From NCBI GenBank assembly GCA_038380435.1, contig JAWZYU010000034.1, positions 38,998,901 through 39,062,900 of the forward strand: a stretch of 64,000 nucleotides of DNA. Direction: 5' to 3'. This stretch comes from Ryuthela nishihirai (Eukaryota; Arthropoda; Arachnida; Araneae; Heptathelidae). Under the pieces are notes generated by a model. That model saw only the letters and a list, made by a program, of their open reading frames with translations. It was not told where the DNA came from and did not search any database. This document shows, piece after piece, positions 24,201 to 30,883 of the stretch (positions within the stretch are counted from its first letter, which is position 1; each line of letters begins with the position of its first letter). A program made the position numbers and the translations under genes.

Positions 24201-26690
24201 ATGTCATGGGTTTGTACTTATACGGTATAATAGGATTAAAAATTTTGCAAACCAGTGAGGTGCTGTGGATAAAATGTAACACGTTCAGAAAAATAAACTT
24301 CTCCTGGTATGCAAAATGGTTTCTCAGAGTATTGTCATTATCATATTTTTTGTAATACAAGAATGCTGGTTCATATTCCAATGTAGACATGAATGTTAGT
24401 ATATATTTTTATTGAGGCCACATCTCCCTCAAGAGCTTTTCACTGTCTATTTTTACTGATAGAAACCTGTTGAACAGTAATGATAATATCTGATATATGT
24501 ACCAGAGATAGATTTCTCTTTTTATTGAAAAATAACTCGTATTGTAATGGAAAGGAACAAAAGAAAACTGTTCTAAAATGACTTAATTGGAAACATTATG
24601 TTAAGAGTACACTATTAAAATGATTCAGTTATTCTAGTATGAATTAAATTAAAAAATATACTAACCATTTACTTACTAAGGAATATAACAGAGTGCACAT
24701 CAGGGGTAAGCAGAGGAGATCTCAAGCGCACAATGAGAATTTGGAATGCTAGTGCATTTGCTAGTGTAACTGATTATTAGCTCATTTTCAAAAAAAAAAA
24801 CGACGTTTTCACTTTGTTACCTGTCCATATGTAAACATTCAACTTTTTGATTTTTATGTAAAATTTAAAAATTCTTGGATTGGATAAATATTGATGAAAT
24901 ACTATAATTTGCATTTTCAGAATTTACCAATTCATTTATAATTTCCTCTAATGGTGGAAAAGTTGGAAATGGAAAACTTTAAACAAATATTGCTAATGAG
25001 TTATATTTGGCGGTAGGGTATGAATGTCAAGAGGTTTGCATTTTACAGCAATGATTTGCCCCCTCACTACCAGGGGACATGAGAAAATGCAATTTTTTTT
25101 TTTTTTTTCGTTTCAAAAGAAAAATTCTTTTTGTGTTATATAGGTACTAATAAAATATGAATTTTTTCCCTTTCATATATTTGTTCAAATTTCTACTGTT
25201 AGAGGGCATTAAAGTCAGAAAATAAAAAAACTTTTCTTTGAAAATGCACCCTGTATTCACCATGAGTGATATGTTATTCTTTTAGTTATAATAATAAGAC
25301 TAGGAGTGAGGAAATTTGAAAAAATCTAACCTGCCAATAATTTTTGTTATAAGCAGCCTTTTCCAATGTCAGAGAGAAGTGGATGACAATATTTTACTGC
25401 ACTTAATGGTGAAAGTTGACATATTTTCTCTCCTAGAAATATTTTACTCTTGTAAAATTTCCTAGCTTTGAAAGTGTATGCGATGAAAGAAAATTCATTC
25501 ACTAAGGATTAGTGGATTTCCCCAGCTCCTGGATAAGGCAGTTTTTTTTATGTATATATATATAGCACAATATATGAAGTCTCCAGTTTGAGATATCCAA
25601 ACTAAACTTTGTACACTGGTTGAGGACACAAATATCTTGGACAAGTATCGAAAGTTAATTTTTGTTTTATAATTGCATAATTTAGGAAATAAAGACAGTT
25701 ATTTAGATTCTGTTTCAAGTTCTCTGAATGCAGAATATGACAAATAAAATGCAAAAAAGGTTATGTGTAAAAAAATTGCTTTGCTCTACATTATGGCATG
25801 ACAAAATGTAATGCTAAAAATCTTTGTATTATACGAGATATAATTCATTTAAACTCCCTCTAACCTATCATTAAGTTGAAAATCAAGGCTTCACTGCATC
25901 TTCAAAGCATTTTGTAAAGCAAATTCATGTGTTATAAAATAGGTATAACTAAATACCTTTTTACCACTGTAAAATAATGAATATGCAGTAAAATTTGCCA
26001 TGTTAATGATATGATGTACTCTGTAGTATTGTATACTTGGCCTTCTGTAGTTGTAAAAAATATATAAATTTACTGTTCTTTCCATTGTGTTTAATCATAT
26101 TTTAATGTGATAACAACCAAAATCAAGCACAATAATGACAACTTTCTGATGTCTTTGAACATAATATACTTTCTACTTAGGTAAATATATTTTTTAATTT
26201 CATGTGTGTTTTTCTTATTAACTTTGTCTTAATTGTTGTAGTGTTCAGTGCATAAAACTAATAGAACCTTAAGCATTTTCCTAATCATGACTACTATTAG
26301 AAGACTAGTTCAGACTATATTCTATTATTGAACTTTAAAAAAAAATTTCTTTATTAATGTCTTTTGTATTTTGTTTTGGCGATAAAGTTAAAACTCATGT
26401 TTAAAAAATGGCTGGTGATTATGTATTTTTTACAAATGTATCAAGAGTAGTGGTAGTTAATAAATGTTATAATATGAATTACTCTGATAGAAATGAACAT
26501 TATTATGAAACTTGAGGTATATCCCTGTCAAGCACATAATTATGTTAAATGTGTGATTTAAAATTTTTCTATCAAGTGCTACATATGTTCTCTTTTTTCT
26601 TTTTTTTTTCAGGATGTTATACAGGATTGTGAAGAAGAAATGCAATTATATATCTATCAGAAGATAGGGAAAAGAATGAAAATGAAATAA
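3087..26690 (+). CDS. Host gene, C-terminal ten exons; large helical protein, family not recognised
   Basis: Ten short exons joined at AG/GT sites form one continuous frame of 1221 nt: 406 residues and a TAA stop at 26688-26690. Exon lengths are 146, 106, 60, 200, 136, 63, 161, 178, 93 and 78 nt. Phases agree at all nine joins (2, 0, 0, 2, 0, 0, 2, 0, 0), which would be very unlikely by chance. The protein is rich in Leu, Ile, Ser and Lys, with repeated amphipathic helical stretches (LPWLLQQFCAVINS, HWPSLQPLLMSMVASPES, SVWQLFPAGCLRALLAAFKR) as in helical-repeat scaffold proteins. There is no signal peptide, membrane segment or catalytic motif. The basic C-terminus (KIGKRMKMK) could be nuclear or nucleic-acid facing, but that is inference. 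The first exon starts in phase 0 behind an acceptor, so the N-terminal part lies upstream of the window. I compared it from memory with MMS22L, whose C-terminus does not match; large autophagy or genome-maintenance scaffolds such as EPG5 remain untested guesses. Confidence 0.85.
3839..4211 (+). repeat. SINE-A, old full-length copy
   Basis: tRNA-like head with a B box GGTTCAAGTCC at 3890-3900, the central domain and the tail with GTGTGCAAAAAAGTGC. It is strongly diverged from the young copies (many C to T and G to A changes), so it is an early insertion in the intron after exon 1. Confidence 0.85.
4797..4902 (+). CDS. Host gene exon 2
   Basis: Acceptor ATTCAG at 4791-4796, donor GTAACT. It completes the Arg codon and reads VACSLPPFLLFGDTLCETN and on to NNWL, ending on a codon boundary. 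Confidence 0.85.
5241..5300 (+). CDS. Host gene exon 3 (short)
   Basis: Acceptor TTTTACAG, donor GTAAGT (near consensus). Sixty nucleotides in phase, RLYITEVGFLTSNITCHIIK. Because it is 60 nt and its neighbours meet in phase 0, it could also be skipped without breaking the frame. Confidence 0.75.
5804..5852. repeat. Perfect short hairpin plus direct repeat
   Basis: A 15-bp inverted repeat (AAATGAGAGAATGAG at 5804-5818 and its complement at 5822-5836) with a 3-base loop. It is followed at once by a second copy of GAGAGAATGAGTTTCT (5837-5852; first copy 5808-5823). It lies at the left side of the Tc1-like relic and may be part of its end. Confidence 0.7.
5870..6440 (-). pseudogene. Tc1-like transposase relic, C-terminal half
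   Basis: Read on the minus strand this gives FGGSSSVMVCAGVMMVGCPE, then FIFMDHNVLSHSAHVVNNFL, then ESKGIHRMEWPARSLNLNP, the second and third catalytic blocks of Tc1-type DDE transposases, in that order. Several frame changes and a stop follow (CDMLWIGELQ), so it is dead. The first catalytic block is at about 7650-7760, on the other side of a 1.2-kb nest of SINEs. Confidence 0.8.
6493..6783 (-). repeat. SINE-A, 5'-truncated, 11-bp target duplication
   Basis: Flanked by AGGTCACAAGG at 6482-6492 and 6784-6794. The copy lacks the whole tRNA-like head and starts at AAATTCCCCGCC of the central region. It is inserted inside an older SINE-A. Confidence 0.92.
6875..7256 (+). repeat. SINE-A, full-length, 13-bp target duplication
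   Basis: Flanked by CCCGTCAAATCTG at 6862-6874 and 7257-7269. It has A box TGGCTCAGTCGGTAG, B box GGTTCGAGTCC, the central domain, and a tail ending in CAACCCAACCCAACAA. It is inserted in the same older SINE-A as its neighbour. Confidence 0.93.
7283..7439. mobile_element. piggyBac-type MITE (149 bp) with TTAA duplication
   Basis: TTAA at 7283-7286 and 7436-7439 bounds 149 bases that start CCCTTCAGGTG and end CACCGGGAGGG. The ends are inverted repeats (9 of 11). Taking it out together with one TTAA restores the old SINE-A. TTAA targets and CCCT-type ends are typical of piggyBac elements. There is no coding capacity. Confidence 0.78.
7638..8139 (-). pseudogene. Tc1-like transposase relic, N-terminal half
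   Basis: On the minus strand WANVLFPEESKFSVTIG appears near 7680-7740, matching the W-x-x-V-x-F-x-D-E-S block around the first catalytic residue of Tc1 transposases (here E-E-S, so D is changed). The stretch to 8139 should hold the DNA-binding part, but only weak traces remain. It belongs with 5870-6440. Confidence 0.65.
7996..8139 (+). repeat. 144-bp duplication, left copy
   Basis: Repeated at 8522-8665 with the same length and only three differences seen (T/A, T/C, A/G). The two copies exactly bracket a full-length SINE-A. Confidence 0.93.
8140..8521 (+). repeat. SINE-A, full-length, between two 144-bp direct repeats
   Basis: A complete young-looking copy: A box at about 8150-8165, B box GGTTCGAGTCC near 8193, and tail CAACCCAA. 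Instead of the usual 8-14 bp target duplication, both sides carry a 144-bp direct repeat. Confidence 0.93.
8522..8665 (+). repeat. 144-bp duplication, right copy
   Basis: Begins ACCTTGTCTTTGACTTACC like the left copy and ends at TACACAA. After it the sequence is unique (TCATCCATAATTGCC). Confidence 0.93.
8983..9196. mobile_element. 214-bp MITE with 18-bp terminal inverted repeats and a G run
   Basis: Left end TAGCCAGGCCTGGATCTA (8983-9000) and right end TATATCCAGCCCTGGCTA (9179-9196) are inverted repeats with two mismatches. Internal boxes (GATCAAGTTGGAATGAACTGG, in two parts; CATTCTCAAAGGGG; a G run) recur at 2150-2300, 28140-28315, 30690-30790 and 37060-37225, so this is a dispersed non-autonomous family. 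No clear target duplication; hAT-like ends are possible. Confidence 0.6.
9346..9545 (+). CDS. Host gene exon 4
   Basis: Acceptor TGTTTTAG, donor GTAAGT. It reads GLIQTFFTSKKDELLKSFVW and then HWPSLQPLLMSMVASPESYF, ending with TG of a split codon. It is the longest visible exon. The 4-kb intron before it carries the Tc1 relic and its nest of SINEs. Confidence 0.88.
10401..10479. mobile_element. 79-bp mariner/Tc1-type MITE, nearly pure hairpin
   Basis: Arms at 10411-10436 and 10444-10469 are perfect complements over 26 bases with a 7-base loop. The pairing extends outwards imperfectly to CACAGT / ACTGTG ends. A TA on each side (10399-10400 and 10480-10481) fits Tc1/mariner insertion. Nothing but the two terminal repeats remains. 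Confidence 0.8.
10800..11240. repeat. Divergent tRNA-like pair with shared core (SINE-C composite, copy 1)
   Basis: A minus-oriented tRNA-like unit (reverse of a B box, CTTGAACCCGCATCTC, near 10852-10868) and a plus-oriented one (GGTTCAACAGTTGGAATACTC near 11138, GGATTCGTATCCC near 11178) point away from each other. They are separated by about 250 bases of core that contains a third copy of the family tail (AAACATTTATTGATT, GGTAACTCTGGGATT). The same arrangement with a related core is at 39110-39600. Confidence 0.7.
11240..12302. other. Intron before exon 5, nothing recognised
   Basis: AT-rich intron sequence. No repeat family from elsewhere in the window was recognised. Confidence 0.5.
12303..12438 (+). 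CDS. Host gene exon 5
   Basis: Acceptor TTTTCCACTAG, donor GTAAAA. It completes a Cys codon and reads ITSGSEMPKSLSLSVCKKW, then LALTIQLSISKQ, ending on a codon boundary (VLDNQ). Confidence 0.85.
12760..12822 (+). CDS. Host gene exon 6
   Basis: Acceptor GGTTTCAG, donor GTGAGA. Sixty-three nucleotides in phase 0 at both ends, ILAYAVQFQIALEIVSYIS then VQ: a single amphipathic helix. Confidence 0.82.
13031..13146 (-). repeat. SINE-A, short 3' piece with target duplication
   Basis: Only the 3' third of SINE-A (tail to the ACCCACTGG box), flanked by TGAAATAAGT before the tail (13021-13030) and after the truncation point (13148-13157). A typical severely 5'-truncated insertion. Confidence 0.88.
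13160..14272. other. Intron before exon 7, nothing recognised
   Basis: AT-rich, with long T and A runs near 14150. No repeat or gene was identified on either strand. Confidence 0.5.
14273..14433 (+). CDS. Host gene exon 7
   Basis: Acceptor CGTTTAG, donor GTATTT. It reads DHEVYPSLVAIGNVRMLCLQ, then LAPSVWQLFPAGCLR, ending two bases into the Arg codon. Confidence 0.87.
14434..15282. other. Intron after exon 7, left part
   Basis: AT-rich sequence. A more balanced block near 14560-14870 has no recognised family. Confidence 0.45.
15283..15658 (+). repeat. SINE-A, old full-length copy
   Basis: Head GGTGGGGATGGCTCAGTCA, B box GGTTCGAGTCC near 15334, central domain and tail. Heavily mutated across the CpG sites, so older than the copies in the right part of the window. 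Confidence 0.85.
15660..17657. other. Intron sequence with a tRNA-like trace
   Basis: Mostly AT-rich with no gene. At about 16495-16565, GCATTGGCTCACAGCACTGC followed by GGTTCAAATCC resembles A and B boxes of a tRNA-derived SINE head, but no body could be matched. TGTTGCGCAACA near 17190 is a 12-bp palindrome of no known meaning. Confidence 0.4.
17658..18230. mobile_element. 570-bp mariner-type MITE with about 190-bp inverted arms
   Basis: The ends CACTATATTGCAAAAAGTGTC (split here at 17659 onward) and their complement at about 18203-18230 are followed inwards by matching blocks: CCACATTCAAATCTACCTA against its complement near 18158-18176, AATAAGCTTTTTAC, CTCTAAATCTC, and TTTAAAGAGTTATGGAAG against CTTCCATAACTCTTTAAA. 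TA flanks fit Tc1/mariner. The middle (about 200 bases, with a G9 run near 17980) has no coding capacity. Confidence 0.82.
18420..18612 (+). repeat. SINE-A, very old 3' piece
   Basis: Only the last part is recognisable: GACCATTTAGCCAATTGTGT, an A run and ACATAAAACAC, the decayed SINE-A tail. It lies about 90 bases before exon 8. Confidence 0.55.
18705..18882 (+). CDS. Host gene exon 8
   Basis: Acceptor TTTATTTCAG, donor GTATGC. It reads ALLAAFKREDLQQPDVEVIS, TWLSLLLTNLKECSKQ, then an acidic, probably loop-like stretch (DNAADNDC), ending on a codon boundary. The intron before it contains the 570-bp inverted-repeat MITE at 17658-18230 and a decayed SINE. Confidence 0.87.
18890..20017. other. 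Intron after exon 8, nothing recognised
   Basis: No repeat family from this window is present. A block of more balanced composition at 19420-19520 was checked and gave no protein motif. Confidence 0.45.
20031..20326 (+). repeat. SINE-A, headless copy with 13-bp target duplication
   Basis: Flanked by CCATTGTGCCTCC at 20018-20030 and 20327-20339. It starts TCTCCGCAAAAATTCCCC, just after the tRNA-like head, at almost the same point as the copies at 6493-6783 and 46723-47014. Confidence 0.94.
20340..20625 (+). repeat. SINE-A, old degenerate copy
   Basis: GGGGACATTAACAAGCATGG, AAAGGCCACCATCTATG, GAGCTCTTGGAGTCCACGTG and AAAACAAACCAACTTAACC follow the SINE-A order but with many changes. The younger headless copy is inserted in its left end. 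Confidence 0.75.
20640..21930. other. Intron sequence with a possible tRNA-like trace
   Basis: No gene. At 21420-21455 the complement reads GGTCTAGTGGTTAGTGTAC, an A-box-like sequence of a tRNA or SINE head, without a convincing B box. Confidence 0.4.
21935..22132 (+). repeat. SINE-B, full-length old copy
   Basis: A second SINE family: a tRNA-like head (CCAAATGGTTAGC, then GGTTCAAGTCC near 21990), a body with TTCTGCTGAGG, CTGACAGGCTCCTATCAGAC, GTGGCAAGCAGCTGCTTGAG, and an ATTTATTT-type tail. The same body is at 38514-38630, 45173-45380 and 48443-48560. Confidence 0.85.
22140..23606. other. Intron before exon 9, nothing recognised
   Basis: Includes a GC-richer block at 22480-23100. Short open frames occur on both strands there, without splice context or recognisable motifs. 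Confidence 0.45.
23607..23699 (+). CDS. Host gene exon 9
   Basis: Acceptor CTTTTTTCAG, donor GTAATG. Ninety-three nucleotides in phase 0, ILDLSFLQDSTQIVKQIISV then TPLVCLKEIPQ. Confidence 0.85.
23885..24215. repeat. Divergent pair of tRNA-like units
   Basis: The complement of 23890-23965 reads TTCAGTGGTCAGAGC, later GGATTTGATCCC (A- and B-box-like). On the plus strand at 24165-24220 come TAGTGATCAGAGCACCTGAC and GGGTTTGTAC. The two units are related to each other and point outwards, as in the SINE-C composites. Confidence 0.5.
24770..25540 (+). repeat. One arm of a multi-unit repeat (about 280-bp units)
   Basis: It opens with TAGCTCATTTTC, an A run, and GTTTTCACTTTGTTACCTGT. The unit features (GGATTGGATAAATATTGATG, CCTCTAATGGTGGAAAAG) match the array at 37560-38500 and, in reverse, 38740-40066. 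The later units here are increasingly degenerate. Confidence 0.65.
25541..26612. other. Intron before the terminal exon
   Basis: AT-rich (about three quarters A+T by eye). A polypyrimidine tract precedes the acceptor at 26611. No other feature. Confidence 0.5.
26613..26690 (+). CDS. Host gene terminal exon with stop
   Basis: Acceptor after a long T run (TTTTTTTTTCAG). It reads DVIQDCEEEMQLYIYQKIGK then RMKMK and TAA at 26688-26690. A strong polypyrimidine tract and an immediate stop fit a last coding exon. Confidence 0.85.
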   Translation, partial: DVIQDCEEEMQLYIYQKIGKRMKMK

Positions 26691-26922
26691 TATATTTTTT
26701 AACTGTATGTCATGTTAATTATTTAAAACAAATTAAAAATATGCTTAAAAAAAAAGACTATATTTGAGAGTTTGTTCAAGAACTCATAAATGGTAACAGC
26801 AAGGACCAACAAATTCTGTGCATAGCTTCCTCTCATCATAGCCTGGAGCAGGAGGGAAGACAAAAACTGGCTTCTAATGGAATAGCCCAGAACTGATTAT
26901 TAATTTATAATGGGATGAAGTG

Positions 26923-26928
26923 AATAAA
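26923..26928 (+). terminator. Candidate poly(A) signal AATAAA for the host gene
   Basis: First AATAAA after the stop codon, about 230 bases downstream. No GT-rich downstream element is obvious, so the call is tentative. Confidence 0.4.
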
Positions 26929-27206
26929 GAATAATTTAGCAGGGTGTTAGGGTGGAAAAGGACATTCCAGTATTGTTTTCAGAAAGTATTTTTGCAAAAT
27001 AGTACAATATGTGTTTGATTCTTCACTCTATTAGTGGTGTTTTGAAATAATACTCTATAAAATATGTATAATATATATGTATAATATTCATTTTTCCCAT
27101 CTGTTCCAATTACTAAATTTAACCTGGGAAGTATGTCCTGTTCTGCTTTAATATTGCTGCCTTTGTCCAACATAGAGAGCACTCATCTTCTGTAATCACA
27201 TAATAA
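26929..27206. other. Intergenic sequence, nothing recognised
   Basis: AT-rich stretch between the end of the host gene and the split SINE-A. The box GGACATTCCAGTAT (near 26960) resembles the dispersed MITE family at 8983-9196. Confidence 0.4.
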
Positions 27207-27835
27207 GCCCTGTGTGCAGGAGAGCCATACCTATTCATGTTGAAGAGCACACTGGATCGGCTTGACAGGGGGCTACTATCTGTCTCATGTCAGCTGTCCA
27301 GTGCAGTGCTGTCCAATTTCTCTAAGACCACCGGCCATTTTTCCTTTCGCCAATGTTTCGAGGGCCAAAAAGAATAGGACAGGATAGGTAATTGAAAAGT
27401 CAGTTCATGTCACCTCAAAAAATTATTTATACGAAAAATAATAAGTAATAATAAACCAATATAAATTTTCTAAACCTTATCAAATATTTAATAATTTAAT
27501 GTGAGCATTGTGGCCGTAGTTGTTGGGCAATAAGAATAGAATGAGTAAGTTGGAATAATAATTGCAAATAGAATGAGTAAGTTGAAGATTGCATATCAAG
27601 TAAAGTAATATAAGTTGACACAAAATTATAAGGTGGATTATAGATATTTATTTAAAATTTCAAGTAAAAACTTGATTTTGTTCGCGGGCCACAAAAAACC
27701 TTGTGCTGGCCGCTAGTTGGATAGCGCTGGTCCAGTGGATCATTTTCTCAAACCTTCTCTAAGCCCTTGGAATACTTGTGATATCATTAGCAATTGTGTG
27801 CAAAGAAATTGCCACTCAAAAGTAAAGCAAAAACA
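27207..27835 (+). repeat. SINE-A split by a hAT-type MITE
   Basis: The SINE body runs from CCCTGTGTGCAGGAGAGCC to CAGCTGTCCAGTG (ending 27303) and resumes at 27738 (GATCATTTTCTCAAACC to AAGTAAAGC). Removing the MITE and one copy of its 8-bp duplication restores the SINE order. Confidence 0.88.
27304..27729. mobile_element. 426-bp hAT-type MITE with perfect 8-bp target duplication
   Basis: Terminal inverted repeats CAGTGCTGTCCAA and TTGGATAGCGCTG (12 of 13), flanked by GTCCAGTG at 27296-27303 and 27730-27737. An 8-bp duplication with CAG...CTG ends is the hAT hallmark. No transposase remains; the inside is AT-rich. Confidence 0.9.
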
Positions 27836-28640
27836 GCACACTCTCATAATATTCTAAAGGGTCAAGTTGAATGGATACACTTAATTAACTTTTCTTAGCA
27901 ACGTTCAAGTCAGCAATAATGTAAATGATGGAACTGTCTAATCCACTGAAAGTAGATATTCAATTAAAATATGTGTTGTAAAAAAAAATTTAATTAAAAG
28001 ATAATTGCCAATATTTTAGTAAATAAAATTCTCAAACCTGTTTGGCCCAAATATATTTTAAATTTATTAGTACACTCATATTTCTTCATCTTAAGTAAAT
28101 TGTCAGTGAAATGTAACTAAATCAGACAAAATGCAACTCATTTGAATAAGAATGAGCTGGAAAAAGTAAAAGGGATGCCAAGACACTTGATTTCGAATGC
28201 AGTATAGCAGTTTAAAAAATTCTTGAAAAATGCATGAAATATAATTAATTCTTTACCTTCTTTACCCTTGCATTCTGAAAAAAAAAAAAGGGGGGGGGGG
28301 CTAGAACCGCCTCTATGTACATCTGAGTGATATGTGCTTGTATTCAGTTTTGTGAAATTAGAAAATCGAACTCTGACTCCATTAGAAGTACAGACAGGTT
28401 TTTAATGCAATACAGAATAGCTTTGAAAAATATACAGAATGGTGTACCAATAAATTTCTCATGGAGTTTACTGATAATGTAGGGAACATTCTTGAGAATG
28501 AATCATTCTCAGGGTGTTAGAAAATGTCATTCTCTCAAGAGCCAAGTACCCAAACAACCACAAAATCCATTAAATATCTGAAAGACATCTAAGATGGTAA
28601 ATGGTTATCAATTTCCCATCATAGAAAGCTTATGGATATT
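27836..28640. other. AT-rich sequence with a copy of the G-run MITE family
   Basis: 28140-28315 carries GCCAAGACACTTGATT, TTCTTGAAAAATGCATGAAA, TTACCCTTGCATTCTGA and a G10 run, matching the dispersed family of 8983-9196. The rest is not recognised. Confidence 0.5.
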
Positions 28641-28721
28641 TTCTAAATATTGTGGTTGTGTGGGTAGAAGTTCATTGTTTACCTCTGGAGAGTTTAACAA
28701 AGATTTTCCTTCTGCATAAAG

Positions 28722-29778
28722 TACAGAGGTGTATCAAATTAACGGGAACATGTACTGTTTGTGGAGAACATTTTTTATTACTAAGCTGTAGGCCCACCTT
28801 GGGCATTCAGAGCAGACGCAATTCGACATGGAATAGACTTGCACAAGTCATGCACATATATGGTAATGGAATGTGGGACCATTCTTCCTATAAAATATGG
28901 ACCAACTATGCCAGCGATGCTGGAGGTAGAAAGTGATCTGACCTTGCACCCCAGATATTCCCATAAATGTTCAATAATATTGAGGTGAACAGGGTAGCTG
29001 CTGTACCTCATGCTCTGCAAACCACAACTTGACACGTTTCGCACAATGTACAGGTGCATTAACCGCATCATTATGGAACAATGGATGCATGTGGTCCCCG
29101 AGGATAGATTCGTACGTTGTGGATATGATACGCCTGTAGAATAACTAATGGCCATAAGGAATGTCATATATGGCACCCCACAGCATAGGGATCCACCTCC
29201 GTGCTTCACAGTCTGGGGGGGGGGGGGGGGGGGGGTATGCTTCTGCATGTTTTCTAGAGATTTACACTCTACCAGTGGTGGGAAACAATGTGTAGCACGA
29301 TTCATCAGACAGGTGACACGTTGCCAGTCTGTAGCATCAGTTTTTATGTGCTTTACACCATCATACACATTTTGTTGCATTGATGGTAAGCAGAGATTGC
29401 AATACGGGTATAAATGCAGGCACGATGAAGTTCCTGACAAACTGTTAAGACAGAAATAAGATCATTGCGACTGATGTTCAACTATGCTGTTATTAGCGGT
29501 GCCGTGTTCTTGTGTTTCCTTTGTACAATCTTTGCCAACGTTTGCCTATCCCCCATCTGACAACTACGTATGGCGTCCACAATTTGCACATTTGGAGGCA
29601 ATGCCTGTCCTTTTTGATAGGTAGTCATAATCTTCAATACAGTTCCTTGTGTTACACCTATTCTCGCCGTTCTGGTTACTGAAGCTCCTGCAAAAAGCGC
29701 AGTAATGATCGTGACTTTTTGGAGTGTACTCCAGTTATAATCGGTGTTTCCATTATTTTAAACCCTTCTATGTCAGAT
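28722..29778 (-). pseudogene. Tc1-like transposon with decayed transposase
   Basis: On the minus strand, blocks of a Tc1-type transposase follow in order: VKHGGGSLCCG near 29200, the region after the second catalytic D, LNIIEHLWEYLGCKVR near 28975, and HDLCKSIPCRIASALNAQGG near 28800 (the family's C-terminal box). Stops and shifts separate the blocks, and the D of the last block is lost (HLNIIEHLW). The outer ends (AGAGGTGTATCAAATTAACG near 28725 and its rough complement near 29745-29775) look like terminal inverted repeats. A run of 21 G interrupts the region just before VKHGGGS. Confidence 0.82.
29215..29235 (+). repeat. Run of 21 consecutive G
   Basis: The longest homopolymer G run in the window. 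It lies in the minus-strand transposase relic, where it reads as poly-proline. Confidence 0.95.
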
Positions 29779-29872
29779 CATCAAAGTTCCCCAAGGAATA
29801 ATTCTATTTTAATATCGGGTAAGTCGCCCACGAACGATGATAATTAAATGTATATTTTACCAACTTCAAGAT

Positions 29873-30070
29873 GCCCCGTGTGCGGGAGAGCCATACCCTG
29901 TGTACGTTAAAGAACACGCTGGATGGTCTTGACGGGAGGCTACCATCTGTCTCCCAACAGCTGTTCCAGTGGGTCCCCTCCATCAACCTCTGAGCCTTCG
30001 GGGTCCTTGTGACCTGGCCATTTAGCCCATGGTTTGCAAAAAAAAGTGCTGCTCAGAGAAAACAACTACC
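29873..30070 (+). repeat. SINE-A, 5'-truncated copy
   Basis: Starts at GCCCCGTGTGCGGGAGAGCC and runs to the tail. Short flanking duplication TTCAAGAT at 29865-29872 and 30072-30079. Confidence 0.85.
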
Positions 30071-30079
30071 TTTCAAGAT

Positions 30080-30690
30080 TCTTATTCCTCAAATAGCATA
30101 TTTAATAAGGAAACTGTTAAAAAGCATGCTGCCGTAAGTAATGCTTGCAATTTCTCCATTTTCGATTCCAACTTCTCTCTCTCTCGGAGGGGTCTGACAT
30201 GAGCTTAGTATAATGCATCATAGTTAAAAATCTTTGAGGAAGGAGGCCTATACATTATTAGGAAACAACCAGAAAAAGCTGACACATTTATTATATTGAA
30301 ATAATAAGCAGCATTTTAAAACATTCAAAGTCAAATACTGCAATTCAGATGAAACGCCTATCTTCGAATACGGAAGATTATTAATAATTTGCAAGATACA
30401 ATTTAACACTAGAGAAAGGTTTAGTTAAATATTTTGTCTGCTTTTCCCTCGTCACAGTACTTATCAAAATGAAAGGTCATTTTATGTGATGTTACCTGTC
30501 ATATTAGAATATATCGTGCACTCGAGTAAGAAAAAAGTAAAGGGAAGTTTGAACCCCCTATATCCGTTCCTGGATATAATATTCTGTCCCTGTGGTAAAA
30601 TTCGGGGCCTATAGGGGCAATATGAGCTTTTAATCCAAGTTCCAGTATTAAAAATATTGGTACAAATCTGGAAAAAGAGGTTGATGGAGT
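30080..30690. other. Nothing recognised
   Basis: No gene or repeat family was identified. The base composition is close to that of the flanking DNA. Confidence 0.4.
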
Positions 30691-30790
30691 CCAAGATCAA
30701 GTTGCAATGAACCAGAACATTCCAGTATAATATTTGTCAGAAACAGGCATGCCCATTCCCCCAAGCCCCAGATACAGCCCTATGTATAAC
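30690..30790 (+). repeat. Fragment of the dispersed MITE family
   Basis: AAGATCAAGTTGCAATGAAC, ACATTCCAGTATAA and CAGATACAGCCCT match the copy at 9028-9196 in the same order. Confidence 0.5.
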
Positions 30791-30883
30791 ACATTAAGTT
30801 GGCATTTTATTAGTCTGGCACGTACCCAGGATTTAGTTTCGTAAAGGGAGGTGGTCCGGACTACCTGGTCACCATTCATGAAT

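Noticed and set aside
3087..26690. Assignment of the host gene to MMS22L or another genome-maintenance scaffold
   Set aside because: The remembered MMS22L C-terminus does not align with the exons seen, and no other family gave a convincing match, so no symbol is given.
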